Source: Planctomycetota bacterium
Lineage (GTDB): Bacteria > Planctomycetota > UBA11346
Direction: 5' to 3'
Assembly: GCA_013816485.1 (NCBI GenBank)
Contig: JACDEI010000004.1
Span: forward strand, 62,001-126,000
Length of the DNA: 64,000 bases
The position numbers were made by a program, and so were the translations under genes. Below the pieces are notes generated by a model. That model was not told where the DNA came from. It ran no database searches and saw nothing but the letters and a program-made list of their open reading frames with translations. Each line of letters starts with the position of its first letter. Within the stretch, counting starts at the first letter, position 1. This document shows positions 52,880 through 61,176 of this stretch, piece after piece.

Positions 52880-54049
52880 ATGGACTACCTCGTCATCGCC
52901 CGCAAGTACCGCCCGCAAACCTTCAGCGAGGTCTCGGGCCAGGGCGTCATTGCGCGCACCTTGGCCAACGCCATCCGCTCGAACCGCGTGGCCCATGCCT
53001 ACCTGTTCACCGGCCCGCGCGGCGTGGGCAAGACCAGCATGGCGCGCATCCTGGCCAAGGCCTTGTGCTGCGAGAGCGGTCCGACCGAGAAACCCTGCGG
53101 CACCTGCCAGCACTGCGTGATGATCACCGACGGCAGCCATCCCGACGTGGCGGAGATCGACGCCGCGCGTTTCAGCGGCGTCGATGCAATTCGTGAGCTG
53201 TCCGATGGCGCGTCGTTCTCGCCGACCATGGCGCGCAACCGCATCTACATCCTCGACGAAGTGCACATGCTCAGCAACTCGGCGTGGAACGCGCTGCTCA
53301 AACTGCTGGAGGAACCACCGGCGCACGTGCGTTTCATCTTCGCCACCACTGAGGTCGACAAGGTCCTGGCCACCGTGTTATCGCGTTGCCAGCGCTTCGA
53401 TTTCCGCGCCATCGAACTCGACGACATCGTCAACCGCCTGCGCGACATCTGCGCCAAGGAAAAGGCCAAACTCTCCGACGCCGTGCTGTTCCGCATCGCC
53501 CGCGCGGCCGGTGGCGGCATGCGCGATGCGCAGACGCTGCTCGACCAGTTGATTGCGGTGAGCGACGGCACGGTCAACGAAGAGGATCTCAACCTGCTGC
53601 TCGGTGCCGCGCGGGGCGAAGATCTCGACGCGCTGCTCGGCGACCTGCTCGGTGGCGATTCAGCCAAGGCGTTGATGGCATTGGAGCGTATCACCAGTGG
53701 CGGCGTGTCCGCCGCGACGCTCATCGACCAGCTCATCGACCAGGTGCGGGCGTTGCTGCTGATCCAGACCTGCGGTGCCGCGTCGCCGGCGGTGCAACGC
53801 CTCGGCCTGCCGACCGCCACGCTGGAGAGCCGCGCCGCGGCCATCACGCCCGAGAAGGTCATGCGCATCGCGCAGATCCTGATGGCGAGCCAGCAGGCGC
53901 TGCGTCACGGTGTCGATCCTCGGCTCCAGCTCGAACTCGCCTGCGTGCGCATCGCACGTCTGGGCGAGGTACTCGATGTCGACGGTCTGCTACGCCGCCT
54001 CGAACGGCTGGAACGCTCCGGCGCAGGAACCCCCGCCCACCCTCGGTAG
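52880..54049 (+). CDS. dnaX: DNA polymerase III gamma subunit (zero-frame dnaX product)
   Basis: A 389-residue clamp-loader ATPase. Residues 1-370 hold the three conserved clamp-loader domains: YRPQTFSEVSGQ, Walker A TGPRGVGKTSMARILAK, a four-Cys zinc module (CC...CGTCQHC), Walker B ILDEVHMLS, sensor 1 ATTEVDKVLATVLSRCQ. Domain III ends at LLRRLERLERSG, and the frame stops 14 codons later at TAG 54047. A continuation typical of tau is present in the -1 frame (54031-54675), so this is the gamma form and the longer protein needs a ribosomal frameshift. Confidence 0.93.
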   Translation: MDYLVIARKYRPQTFSEVSGQGVIARTLANAIRSNRVAHAYLFTGPRGVGKTSMARILAKALCCESGPTEKPCGTCQHCVMITDGSHPDVAEIDAARFSGVDAIRELSDGASFSPTMARNRIYILDEVHMLSNSAWNALLKLLEEPPAHVRFIFATTEVDKVLATVLSRCQRFDFRAIELDDIVNRLRDICAKEKAKLSDAVLFRIARAAGGGMRDAQTLLDQLIAVSDGTVNEEDLNLLLGAARGEDLDALLGDLLGGDSAKALMALERITSGGVSAATLIDQLIDQVRALLLIQTCGAASPAVQRLGLPTATLESRAAAITPEKVMRIAQILMASQQALRHGVDPRLQLELACVRIARLGEVLDVDGLLRRLERLERSGAGTPAHPR

Positions 54050-54082
54050 GGCCGGGGCCGTCCGACGAACGGCCACCGGCCC
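54029..54082 (+). promoter_or_regulatory. candidate -1 frameshift signal in dnaX
   Basis: In zero frame GGA ACC CCC GCC at 54026-54037 contains a run of five C (54030-54034) on which a Pro-tRNA could move back one base and still pair fully. Fourteen bases on, a strong hairpin begins: 54049-54060 (GGGCCGGGGCCG) pairs with 54070-54082 except for one bulged A, loop 9. Spacing is longer than the usual 5-9 bases, so efficiency is uncertain. Confidence 0.55.
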
Positions 54083-54675
54083 CACGCCCATCGGCGCCAA
54101 CGCCAACGCCAACACCAACGGTTCCACGCGTCGCGCCGGCACCCACGCCGGTTGCGACGCCGACGGTCGCTACACCAGCAGCGCAGCCGCCCCAGCCAGC
54201 GCCCGCGCCCGCGCGCATGATTCCGCAGACCCTGCTACCGGATCTCCAGCAACGCTGGAGCGAACTCGCGCAGGCAGCCATGCGCGACGGCCAGCCGCTA
54301 ATCGGCAGCGCCCTCAGCGGCAGCCGGCCAGTGTCGTTCGCCACCGGCACGTTGACCATCGAATGTCCGGCTGATTTCTGCGACCGTGCTGATGCCGATC
54401 CGGTGCTGATCCAACACCTGGTGACGCTGGTCGCACAGCTCACCGGGCACCGTCTGGTCATCCGTATCCGCCCTCCCGCCGGTCTCGATGGCGGGCGCTC
54501 CGCACGGTACACCGCCGCCGAAGCGCATCCCCTGGTCCAGGCCCTGCGCAAACGTTTCGCCGCCGACATCATCACCCGGGAACCGATCACGCGCGAGGAA
54601 TGGTTGAAACGCTCCGGGCCACCACGGACGGCTGATAGCTCACAACCGGGGGATGACGCCGTTCCTGGGGTGTGA
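54031..54675 (+). CDS. dnaX: tau-specific C-terminal part of DnaX (-1 frame)
   Basis: About 214 residues continue dnaX in the -1 frame. First a Pro/Ala/Thr-rich linker (PAPRPSAPTPTPTPTVPRVA), as usual after domain III, then a folded region (LLPDLQQRWSELAQAAMRD, IECPADFCDRADADPVLIQH, VQALRKRFAADIITREPITR) like the tau tails that hold polymerase and helicase. A tau of about 598 residues results. It has no own start or ribosome binding site. A one-base sequencing error in the C run is the alternative explanation. Confidence 0.75.
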   Translation, partial: PRPPSVGPGPSDERPPAPRPSAPTPTPTPTVPRVAPAPTPVATPTVATPAAQPPQPAPAPARMIPQTLLPDLQQRWSELAQAAMRDGQPLIGSALSGSRPVSFATGTLTIECPADFCDRADADPVLIQHLVTLVAQLTGHRLVIRIRPPAGLDGGRSARYTAAEAHPLVQALRKRFAADIITREPITREEWLKRSGPPRTADSSQPGDDAVPGV

Positions 54676-54781
54676 TACCCTTCGCCCTCCTCGGACTCAC
54701 CACGCCCGCCCCGTTCGACATGGGCATGGCAGCGAGGTGCATCATTTCTAGGCTGGGGCAGCGTACCCCGCCTCCCCCGCC

Positions 54782-57616
54782 ATGAAACCCGCCCCCATCA
54801 GCGTCGAAGGGTTGCCGAACAGGGCCAAGGACGAGACCGCTGAATTGTCGGTCGGCGGTCCGCGCATGCCGAATCAGATCGGGCCGTACAAGATCCTGCG
54901 GCTGATCGGTCGTGGCGGTATGGGCTCGGTCTACCGCGCGCAGGTGGTGGTGTCCTGCCAGGTGCCCATCGGTGCGGAAGTCGCACTGAAGCTCTTGCGC
55001 GAGACCGACGACAAGGAACGCAAACGCTTCGCCCGTGAGGCTGCCTACCTGCAGGCCCTGCGCCACCCCGGCATCGTGCGCGTGCTCGACAATGGCGAGT
55101 ACGAAGGTCAGCCCTACCTGGTCATGCAACTGGTCGATGGCCGCCACACCGACGACCTGCTGATCAGCGGCAAGCCGTGCGACCAGAACCACATCGCCGA
55201 CATCGCCATCCAGGCGCTCGATGCACTGCACGTCGCGCATCTGCACGGCATCCTGCACCGCGACATCAAACCTGGGAACATCATGATCTCGGAGGGCGGC
55301 CAGGTGAAGCTGGTCGACTTCGGCCTGGCCCAGTACATGAACGCGGCGGAGTCGCACCTGACCGCGACCGGCGCGGTGGTCGGTACGCCAGCATACATGA
55401 GTCCGGAGCAGGCCTCGGGCCGACGCGAGGATATCTCACGCCGCAGCGACGTGTACAGCATGGGCGCGTGCATCTACGAACTGCTCACCGGCAAGCAGCC
55501 GTTCGATGCCGACAACTCGGTCGCGTTGCTGCGCTGCATCATCGAGGATCCCCTCACCCCGCCATCGGTGCACCGCAAGGACCTCGCGCATGACCTGGAG
55601 ACCATCGTGCTCAAGGCGATGGCGAAGGACTGGCGTGATCGCTACAGCACCGCTGAGACGATGGCGGCCGACCTGCGGCGTTTCCGCCTGGGCGTGCGCA
55701 TCCGCACTGCGCGCCCGAACTTCCTGCGTCCGTTGCTGCGCTCGGCGTGGCAGCAGCGTTCCTCACTCGCCCTGGTTGCCTTGGTCGCCTTTGTCGCGGT
55801 CAGCGCCACGGCGCTGGTGGTGCGTGCGGCGCTCAAACGTGCCGCCGAGGAAGGCGCCGCCACCGCCGGCGTGGTCACCGGTCCTTCCAGCGATCCGACG
55901 ATCTTCACCAGTACCACCACGCCCACCGGCCAGACCGTCATCACTTTGCCAGCGCCGCCGGTGAATCCGTGGGTCGACGTGGTGCGGCAGGATCTGGCGC
56001 TCGACGAACCGATGAGTCCGCTCGGACTGATCGATGCCCCGGCCATGGGCAAGGAGGTCAAACGGGCGGTCCTGCCTGAGGTCTCCGGAGCGGTACGCCT
56101 CAGCGCCACGGTCGAACTGCTCGATGCGGTTTGTGTCGTCGACCTGATGATCTGCGATCCCGACTTGGGACAGGGCTACCGTGTACGGATCAATGCCACC
56201 CAGGCCAATGACCGCCTGGAACTGCTGCGTGAAGACAAGGTCGTGCGCAGCCGCGATCTCGGACAGCTCGTCCGCGGACGGCCATTGCGCCTGAGCATCA
56301 CGCGCACCGACAACGAGATCGTCGCCAAGCTCGACCGCCGCGAAGCGTTGCCGTTCCGCGACGTGTTCCCCATCGAAGGATTGTACGCCGACTCGGTGCA
56401 GATCGCCTTCGTTCCTGGCCAGGTCAAGGTCTCGCAGGTCGCCCTCGAACGCCAACGCAGCACGCTGTTCGTCAGCGCCCTGGCGCTGGCCGACATGATG
56501 CGCCAGCAGAAACGCTACTCGCGCGCCATCCGCGAATACGAACGTTTCATCAACGACCACCCCGAGTCGCCCGACATCCGCGCCGCGCACCTGCGTATCG
56601 CGTTGTGCCTGGAAGGCATGGGCACCCAGGCGACCGACGAGCAGGCCCTGGTCAAGTTCAACGAGGTCGCCAGCGTCTATCGCGATGACCGCAGCTATGT
56701 GCTGACCGCGACCTTCCACGCCTGGAGCTGCGCGCTGCGCCTCGGCCGCATCCAATCGGCAGAGGAATATTTCGAAGCCATCCGCCGCGATTTCGACCTC
56801 GCCACCCTGCTGCCGACCATCCCCGAAGCCACGATCAAGGACCTGGTGAAGGACTACCTCGCACGAGCGGACAAACTCGCCGACAGCGAACCGGAACGTG
56901 CGACGCGCCTGTTCATCAATGGTGCCGACATCGCGTCCTACCTCAGCCAGCCCAAGGACGCAGCCGAGGCCCTGGGACGCGCCGGCGACATCCAGATGGC
57001 CCAGGGCCTGGTCGAAGAGGCCGCCACCTCCTTCCGCACCGTGGTCACCGACGACCGCGTCGGTGAAGCCCTGCGCACCCAGTTCCGTCTGCGCATGGCC
57101 CAGGCCGAACGCCTGCGCAATCGCTTCGAGAACGCCGAGGCCGCCTACCTGACGATCATCAACCAGCAGGTGCCGGTGGGCGACCTGCCGCAATGGGCGC
57201 GGCTGTGGTTGGGTGATCTCTACGTCCAACGCGGCAACATCGATGGCGCCATCGCGATCTGGAACAAGGGTGGAGACAACAAGACCCTGCCCGGTCGCGT
57301 GATGTACCACCTCTACTCGACCTATTCGACCTACTCGCTCAGCGTCGCCAATCTGACCTTCAAAGGCCAGGTGAAGGCCGAGCAGCGAGCGGTGGTGTCC
57401 TACTTCAACGCCCGCCTAGCCCAGATCTGCGGTCGCAACGATGAATACCGTGCAGCGCTAGAACAAGTGGTGAAGATCGCCACGCCTGGCGATTGGCCAC
57501 TGCTGCTCGCCAATCGTCTGCTGGAACAGGCGGTTTATCCGCAGGTGCCGACGCCGACGCCGACCGATGACCCATTGGCGCTGCCGCTCCTCGGCGACGA
57601 ACCCACGCCACCCTGA
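54782..57616 (+). CDS. Ser/Thr protein kinase with TPR-like outer domain
   Basis: About 944 residues. Kinase domain ~34-300: LIGRGGMGSVYRA, ATP Lys in VALKLL, HRDIKPGN, DFG, GTPAYMSPEQ. One membrane helix near 327-350 (LALVALVAFVAVSATALVV). Outside follow a beta-rich domain (~385-565) and, from residue ~575, helical repeats of TPR type (YSRAIREYERFINDHPESPD, AATSFRTVVTDDR, AEAAYLTIINQQ). The layout suits an envelope scaffold or sensor that signals inward by phosphorylation. It follows dnaX by 106 bases and has no adjacent regulator. Confidence 0.92.
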   Translation: MKPAPISVEGLPNRAKDETAELSVGGPRMPNQIGPYKILRLIGRGGMGSVYRAQVVVSCQVPIGAEVALKLLRETDDKERKRFAREAAYLQALRHPGIVRVLDNGEYEGQPYLVMQLVDGRHTDDLLISGKPCDQNHIADIAIQALDALHVAHLHGILHRDIKPGNIMISEGGQVKLVDFGLAQYMNAAESHLTATGAVVGTPAYMSPEQASGRREDISRRSDVYSMGACIYELLTGKQPFDADNSVALLRCIIEDPLTPPSVHRKDLAHDLETIVLKAMAKDWRDRYSTAETMAADLRRFRLGVRIRTARPNFLRPLLRSAWQQRSSLALVALVAFVAVSATALVVRAALKRAAEEGAATAGVVTGPSSDPTIFTSTTTPTGQTVITLPAPPVNPWVDVVRQDLALDEPMSPLGLIDAPAMGKEVKRAVLPEVSGAVRLSATVELLDAVCVVDLMICDPDLGQGYRVRINATQANDRLELLREDKVVRSRDLGQLVRGRPLRLSITRTDNEIVAKLDRREALPFRDVFPIEGLYADSVQIAFVPGQVKVSQVALERQRSTLFVSALALADMMRQQKRYSRAIREYERFINDHPESPDIRAAHLRIALCLEGMGTQATDEQALVKFNEVASVYRDDRSYVLTATFHAWSCALRLGRIQSAEEYFEAIRRDFDLATLLPTIPEATIKDLVKDYLARADKLADSEPERATRLFINGADIASYLSQPKDAAEALGRAGDIQMAQGLVEEAATSFRTVVTDDRVGEALRTQFRLRMAQAERLRNRFENAEAAYLTIINQQVPVGDLPQWARLWLGDLYVQRGNIDGAIAIWNKGGDNKTLPGRVMYHLYSTYSTYSLSVANLTFKGQVKAEQRAVVSYFNARLAQICGRNDEYRAALEQVVKIATPGDWPLLLANRLLEQAVYPQVPTPTPTDDPLALPLLGDEPTPP

Positions 57617-57647
57617 GAGCTGCTGGCGGCCCCCTCCTGCAAAACGA

Positions 57648-57679
57648 CATGACCGCCGCCCGATCGGGCAGCGGTCATG
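57648..57679 (-). terminator. terminator of the acidic-protein gene
   Basis: Arms of 15 bases (57648-57662 and 57665-57679) pair with one mismatch; on the minus strand GTCGTTTTGC follows. It lies 25 bases after the acidic-protein stop and also close to the kinase stop, so may serve both directions. Confidence 0.75.
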
Positions 57680-57704
57680 TTGACGGGAGAAGCCGAAGAA
57701 CGAC

Positions 57705-57875
57705 TTACCCCTCCGCTTCTTCCTCTTCTTCATCATCGTCGTCGAGGTCTTCGTCCATGTCCTCGTTCTCTTCCTCGACCACGTCGACGAATTCATCGAG
57801 CGCGTCACGGATCGCCTCGTTGATCTTGAAACCCTCAGTCTTGAGGAGCTTGATGATATCCTCTTCCAATCCCAT
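57705..57875 (-). CDS. small very acidic protein
   Basis: A 56-residue protein not recognised. The first half (MGLEEDIIKLLKTEGFKINE) predicts an amphipathic helix; the last ~22 residues are almost only Asp and Glu. ATG 57875 has the strong ribosome binding site AAGGAGT, and its own terminator follows, so expression is well supported. Acidic tails like this occur in proteins that mimic nucleic acid or bind basic partners; that is speculation. Confidence 0.75.
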   Translation of the reverse strand: MGLEEDIIKLLKTEGFKINEAIRDALDEFVDVVEEENEDMDEDLDDDDEEEEEAEG

Positions 57876-58094
57876 GAGCTGACTCCTTGGTGTCGTGCGT
57901 GCTGGGGGCTTCCTAGCAGCGAGTTGTTTGAACGCCAGCCCCCGATCGGGACCAGCAGGTGGTGGTGCGGTCACGGACGGAAGATGCTCCATCGGTCACA
58001 GCGGCGTTGTGCGTAGAACGCACTCGCAGGCTGTCAATGCGGCATCGTCGGTTGGTCGCACTTGAGCCTGTCACCTGCCGGCTACACCCCACAC

Positions 58095-58640
58095 ATGCCA
58101 GACACCTCCGCACCCGCCCGCATCGGTATCGTTGTCACCTCGGACCGCGCGAGTGCCGGCGTCTATCAGGACCTCGGCGGACCGGCGATCCGCGAGACCA
58201 TGCGTGCCTACCTGCGTTCGCCCTGGAGCGACGTCTACCACCTGATCGCTGACGATCAGCCGACCATCGAACAGACGCTGATCGAGTTGTGCGACCGGGA
58301 ACTCTGCGATCTGGTGGTCACCACCGGCGGCACCGGACCGGCCCCGCGCGATGTCACCCCGGAAGCGACCACGGCCGTGTGCCAGCGGATGATGCCCGGC
58401 TTCGGCGAGCTGATGCGCGCAGCGTCACTCAAGTTCGTGCCGACCGCCATCCTGTCCCGTCAGACCGCCGGCATCCGTGGACGGACGCTGATCATCAACC
58501 TGCCAGGCAAACCCAAGAGCATCCGCGAATGCCTGGACGCGGTGTTCCCAGCGGTGCCCTACTGCCTGGACCTGATCGGCGCGGCGCACATGGAGACGGA
58601 TGAAGCGGTGATTAAGGCGTTCAGGCCGAAGGGGGCGTGA
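58095..58640 (+). CDS. mogA: molybdopterin adenylyltransferase (MogA/MoaB family)
   Basis: A 181-residue enzyme that adenylylates molybdopterin before metal insertion. The family core is IGIVVTSDRASAGVYQDLGG, then DLVVTTGGTGPAPRDVTPEAT with the MPT-binding GGTGP loop, and IINLPGKPKSIRECLDAVFPA. ATG 58095 lacks a ribosome binding site. No other moa/moe gene is in the window. MogA and MoaB are close relatives; length and ending favour MogA. Ends six bases before the GGTACGAA array. Confidence 0.88.
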   Translation: MPDTSAPARIGIVVTSDRASAGVYQDLGGPAIRETMRAYLRSPWSDVYHLIADDQPTIEQTLIELCDRELCDLVVTTGGTGPAPRDVTPEATTAVCQRMMPGFGELMRAASLKFVPTAILSRQTAGIRGRTLIINLPGKPKSIRECLDAVFPAVPYCLDLIGAAHMETDEAVIKAFRPKGA

Positions 58641-58645
58641 CAACG

Positions 58646-58756
58646 GTACGAGGGGTACGAAGGGTACGAAAGGTACGAAAGGTCCGACTGCCTTTCGGAC
58701 CCTTCGTACCCTTCGTACCTTTCGTACCTTTCGTACCCCTCGTACCCCTCGTACCG
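58646..58756. repeat. inverted GGTACGAAR 9-mer array between mogA and prfC
   Basis: Left arm 58646-58688 has four GGTACGA(A/G)(A/G/G) units plus GGTCCGA; right arm 58696-58756 has TCGGACC followed by six complementary units. The loop is only 7 bases. The two genes converge on it, so it can act as a two-way terminator. Confidence 0.93.
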
Positions 58757-58769
58757 GGCGCGCAGCGCC

Positions 58770-60398
58770 CTAAAGAATCTCAACAAACTGATGATCCGGA
58801 TTCTGCTGCGCGCAGTACCGCTTGTCCCATTCGCTGGGGAACAACACCACCGGTTTGCCGCGCAGATCCTTCGCCAGGTAGGAACCGTGGGTCGGCTTGA
58901 AGGTGCTGACATCACCCACCAGCCAAGAGCTGCACTGGTACGGTAGGTCGGCGACTTCGGTCTCGACGTTATACTCGTCCTTCAGGCGGTAGCGCAGCAC
59001 TTCGAATTGCAGGCGACCGACGGCAGCGACGAAGGGATCACCCATGGGATTTTCCCAACTGCGCAGCACTTGGACCGCGCCCTCGGCGGACAACTGGGCG
59101 ATGCCCTTGTCGAACGACTTGCGTTTGGTCAGGTCGGCCGGCATCACGCGGGCGAAACATTCCGGCGGGAACTGTGGCAGCGGCGCGTGTTCAAAGCCGT
59201 CCTTGGCCGGGCCGCTCTGGGCCAGAATGGTATCGCCGATGGCGAAGCCCGCGTTCACCAGACCGACGACGTCGCCGGGATAGGCCACATCGAGCGTGGT
59301 GCGATCACGCGCCACCAGGGTCTGCGGGCGGGACAGGCGCATCTCGCGCACGAACGCGCCGCGGTGGTAGTGTTTGACCACGATATCGCGTTCGAAGCGA
59401 CCGGAGCAGATGCGCACGAACACCAGGCTGTCGCGGTGTTTCGGATCCATGTTGGCCTGGATCTTGAAGGCGTAGGCACTGAAGGGTGAGGTCACCGGAT
59501 CGATCAAGATCGGCGTGCCATCGAGCTTGGTCGCCATGCGCGGACTGGGCGGCGGCGCCATGTCGATGAACGCGTCGTAGAACGGCTCGATACCAAAGTT
59601 GGTCAGGGCTGAACCAAAGAACACCGGGGTGATCTTGCCGGCGCGGAAAGCTTCGTGGCTGTAGGGATTACCGGCGATCGCCAGCATTTCTAACTCGCCA
59701 CGCATCTTCACCGCCAGTTCAGGACCGATGACTTCCGCGGCGTGTTCACTACCGAGCGGGATGCGTTCCATGCTGGCGCGTTGGGCACCACCGGCGGCGG
59801 TCTTACGGAACGCCAACAGATCGCCGCTGACGCGGTCGACCACGCCGACGAAGTCGCGGCCCATGCCGACCGGCCAGTTCATCGCGCTGGCCTGAATGCC
59901 GAGGACTTCTTCGACTTCAGTCAGCAGCTCCAGCGGATCACGACCGGGCAAGTCGCACTTGTTGATGAAGGTCAACACCGGCACACCGCGCAGTTTGCAG
60001 GCGGCGAACAGCTTGCGCGTCTGGGTCTCGACGCCCTTGCTGGCGTCGAGCACCATGATCGCGCTGTCGGCAGCGGTCAGCGTGCGATAGGTGTCCTCGC
60101 TGAAGTCCTGGTGCCCAGGAGTATCCAGCACGTTGATGATGTGGCCCTTGTACTCGAACTGCATGGCCGAGGCGGTGATCGAGATGCCGCGCTCCTGCTC
60201 CATGCTCATCCAGTCCGAGGTCGCCAGCTTCCCGGTCTTGCGGTTCTTCACCATGCCAGCGGTGCGCAGCATACCGGCGTACAGCAGCAACTTCTCCGTC
60301 AGCGTGGTCTTGCCCGCGTCCGGATGGGCGATGATGGCGAAGGTCCGCCGACGGGCGGTCTCGTTGGCGAGTTCAGGAGCTGGGCTGAGGTCGTTCAT
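58770..60398 (-). CDS. prfC: peptide chain release factor 3
   Basis: A 542-residue translational GTPase that removes RF1/RF2 from the ribosome after termination. G motifs are IAHPDAGKTTLTEKL, DTPGHQDFSEDTYRTL and FINKCDLPGRDP. The RF3-specific middle (IGQ-type elements VKMRGELEMLAIAG, FFGSALTNFGIEPF) and the C-terminal domain (VGRLQFEVLRYRLKDEYNV) are complete. Length is near the 529 of E. coli. It converges with mogA across a repeat array. Confidence 0.95.
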   Translation of the reverse strand: MNDLSPAPELANETARRRTFAIIAHPDAGKTTLTEKLLLYAGMLRTAGMVKNRKTGKLATSDWMSMEQERGISITASAMQFEYKGHIINVLDTPGHQDFSEDTYRTLTAADSAIMVLDASKGVETQTRKLFAACKLRGVPVLTFINKCDLPGRDPLELLTEVEEVLGIQASAMNWPVGMGRDFVGVVDRVSGDLLAFRKTAAGGAQRASMERIPLGSEHAAEVIGPELAVKMRGELEMLAIAGNPYSHEAFRAGKITPVFFGSALTNFGIEPFYDAFIDMAPPPSPRMATKLDGTPILIDPVTSPFSAYAFKIQANMDPKHRDSLVFVRICSGRFERDIVVKHYHRGAFVREMRLSRPQTLVARDRTTLDVAYPGDVVGLVNAGFAIGDTILAQSGPAKDGFEHAPLPQFPPECFARVMPADLTKRKSFDKGIAQLSAEGAVQVLRSWENPMGDPFVAAVGRLQFEVLRYRLKDEYNVETEVADLPYQCSSWLVGDVSTFKPTHGSYLAKDLRGKPVVLFPSEWDKRYCAQQNPDHQFVEIL

Positions 60399-60469
60399 GG
60401 GAAGCGCGGCACCATCCGGCGGTTTGCGGGTGTGGCAACCAGCCTTCGACCACGAAGAAAGGCATGTCT

Positions 60470-60488
60470 AACCGCGGAGGGCGCCGAG
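60470..60488. repeat. lone arm of the CCGAGG-type repeat
   Basis: AACCGCGGAGGGCGCCGAG matches the left arm at 22117-22135 in 18 of 19 bases, 38 kb away. No complementary arm is near. It lies in the prfC-NTAQ1 gap, where nothing else is supported. Confidence 0.7.
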
Positions 60489-60624
60489 CGCGTCCGAGAA
60501 ACACGGCGCAGCAACCAACTGATTGCCCCTGGCCGGCTGGCAGCCGGCGCGACCCGAGAGCAGATCCCACTGCTGCGGGATGCGCTCTCGACGAATGGGT
60601 GCGGTGTGCGAGCGTTGCTGTGAC

Positions 60625-61170
60625 ATGTCCGAGACCGATCCCCCCTACCAGCCGTTCTACTGCGAAGAGAACATCTGGTTGCTGGCGCAGGATCCGCGCT
60701 GCGGCGATGGCGAGCGGCTGGTGGCACTCATCACCGGCGCCGAGGGCCACGTGGCGATGTGGCATCAGAAGCCCGCCGATGGTCCTGGCGAGCCGTTGTT
60801 GTGGGACTACCACGTCGTGCTCCTCGCACGTGGCAGTCAGACGTGGCAGGTGTGGGATTTCGAGTGCGACCTGGGCATGCCGTTGGCCGCGGAACCGTGG
60901 CTCACCGCGTGTTTTCCCCATCAGAACCGCCTCCCGCTACGTTACCGCCCACGCTTCCGCGTCATGCCGGCGAGCGAGTACGTTGCGACGCTGCGCAGCG
61001 ATCGCTCGCACATGCGTGATGAGGAGGGTTCCTACGCCAAGCCACCCCCACCGTGGGCGCCACCCGGCGGCGGCCTTGATTCCAACTTGGTGCACTTCGT
61101 CGACCTGGGCCAGACCTTCGTCGGCGAGGTGCTCGATTTCGCCGGACTGCACGCACGGCTGACGCGCTAG
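60625..61170 (+). CDS. N-terminal glutamine amidohydrolase homologue (NTAQ1/WDYHV)
   Basis: A 181-residue protein matching the family that deamidates N-terminal Gln to Glu, the first step of a eukaryotic N-degron branch. Catalytic Cys13 lies in PFYCEENIWLL and His63 in the eponymous LLWDYHVVLL. The third residue should be Asp78 in QVWDFECDLG. DLGQTFVGEVLDFAGL near the end also fits. Bacterial copies are uncommon. It begins at ATG 60625 and ends 6 bases before the convergent transporter gene. Target proteins in bacteria are unknown. Confidence 0.85.
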   Translation: MSETDPPYQPFYCEENIWLLAQDPRCGDGERLVALITGAEGHVAMWHQKPADGPGEPLLWDYHVVLLARGSQTWQVWDFECDLGMPLAAEPWLTACFPHQNRLPLRYRPRFRVMPASEYVATLRSDRSHMRDEEGSYAKPPPPWAPPGGGLDSNLVHFVDLGQTFVGEVLDFAGLHARLTR

Positions 61171-61176
61171 TCGCCA

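Noticed and set aside
53386..54049. Reading frame overlapping dnaX before the frameshift point as a separate gene
   Set aside because: Only its part after 54031 has protein character; upstream it is an Arg/Ala-rich shadow of domain III.
58637..58756. Tyr-Glu-Gly-Tyr-Glu-Arg repeat peptide on the minus strand
   Set aside because: Produced by translating the 9-mer array; not protein-like and no start signals.
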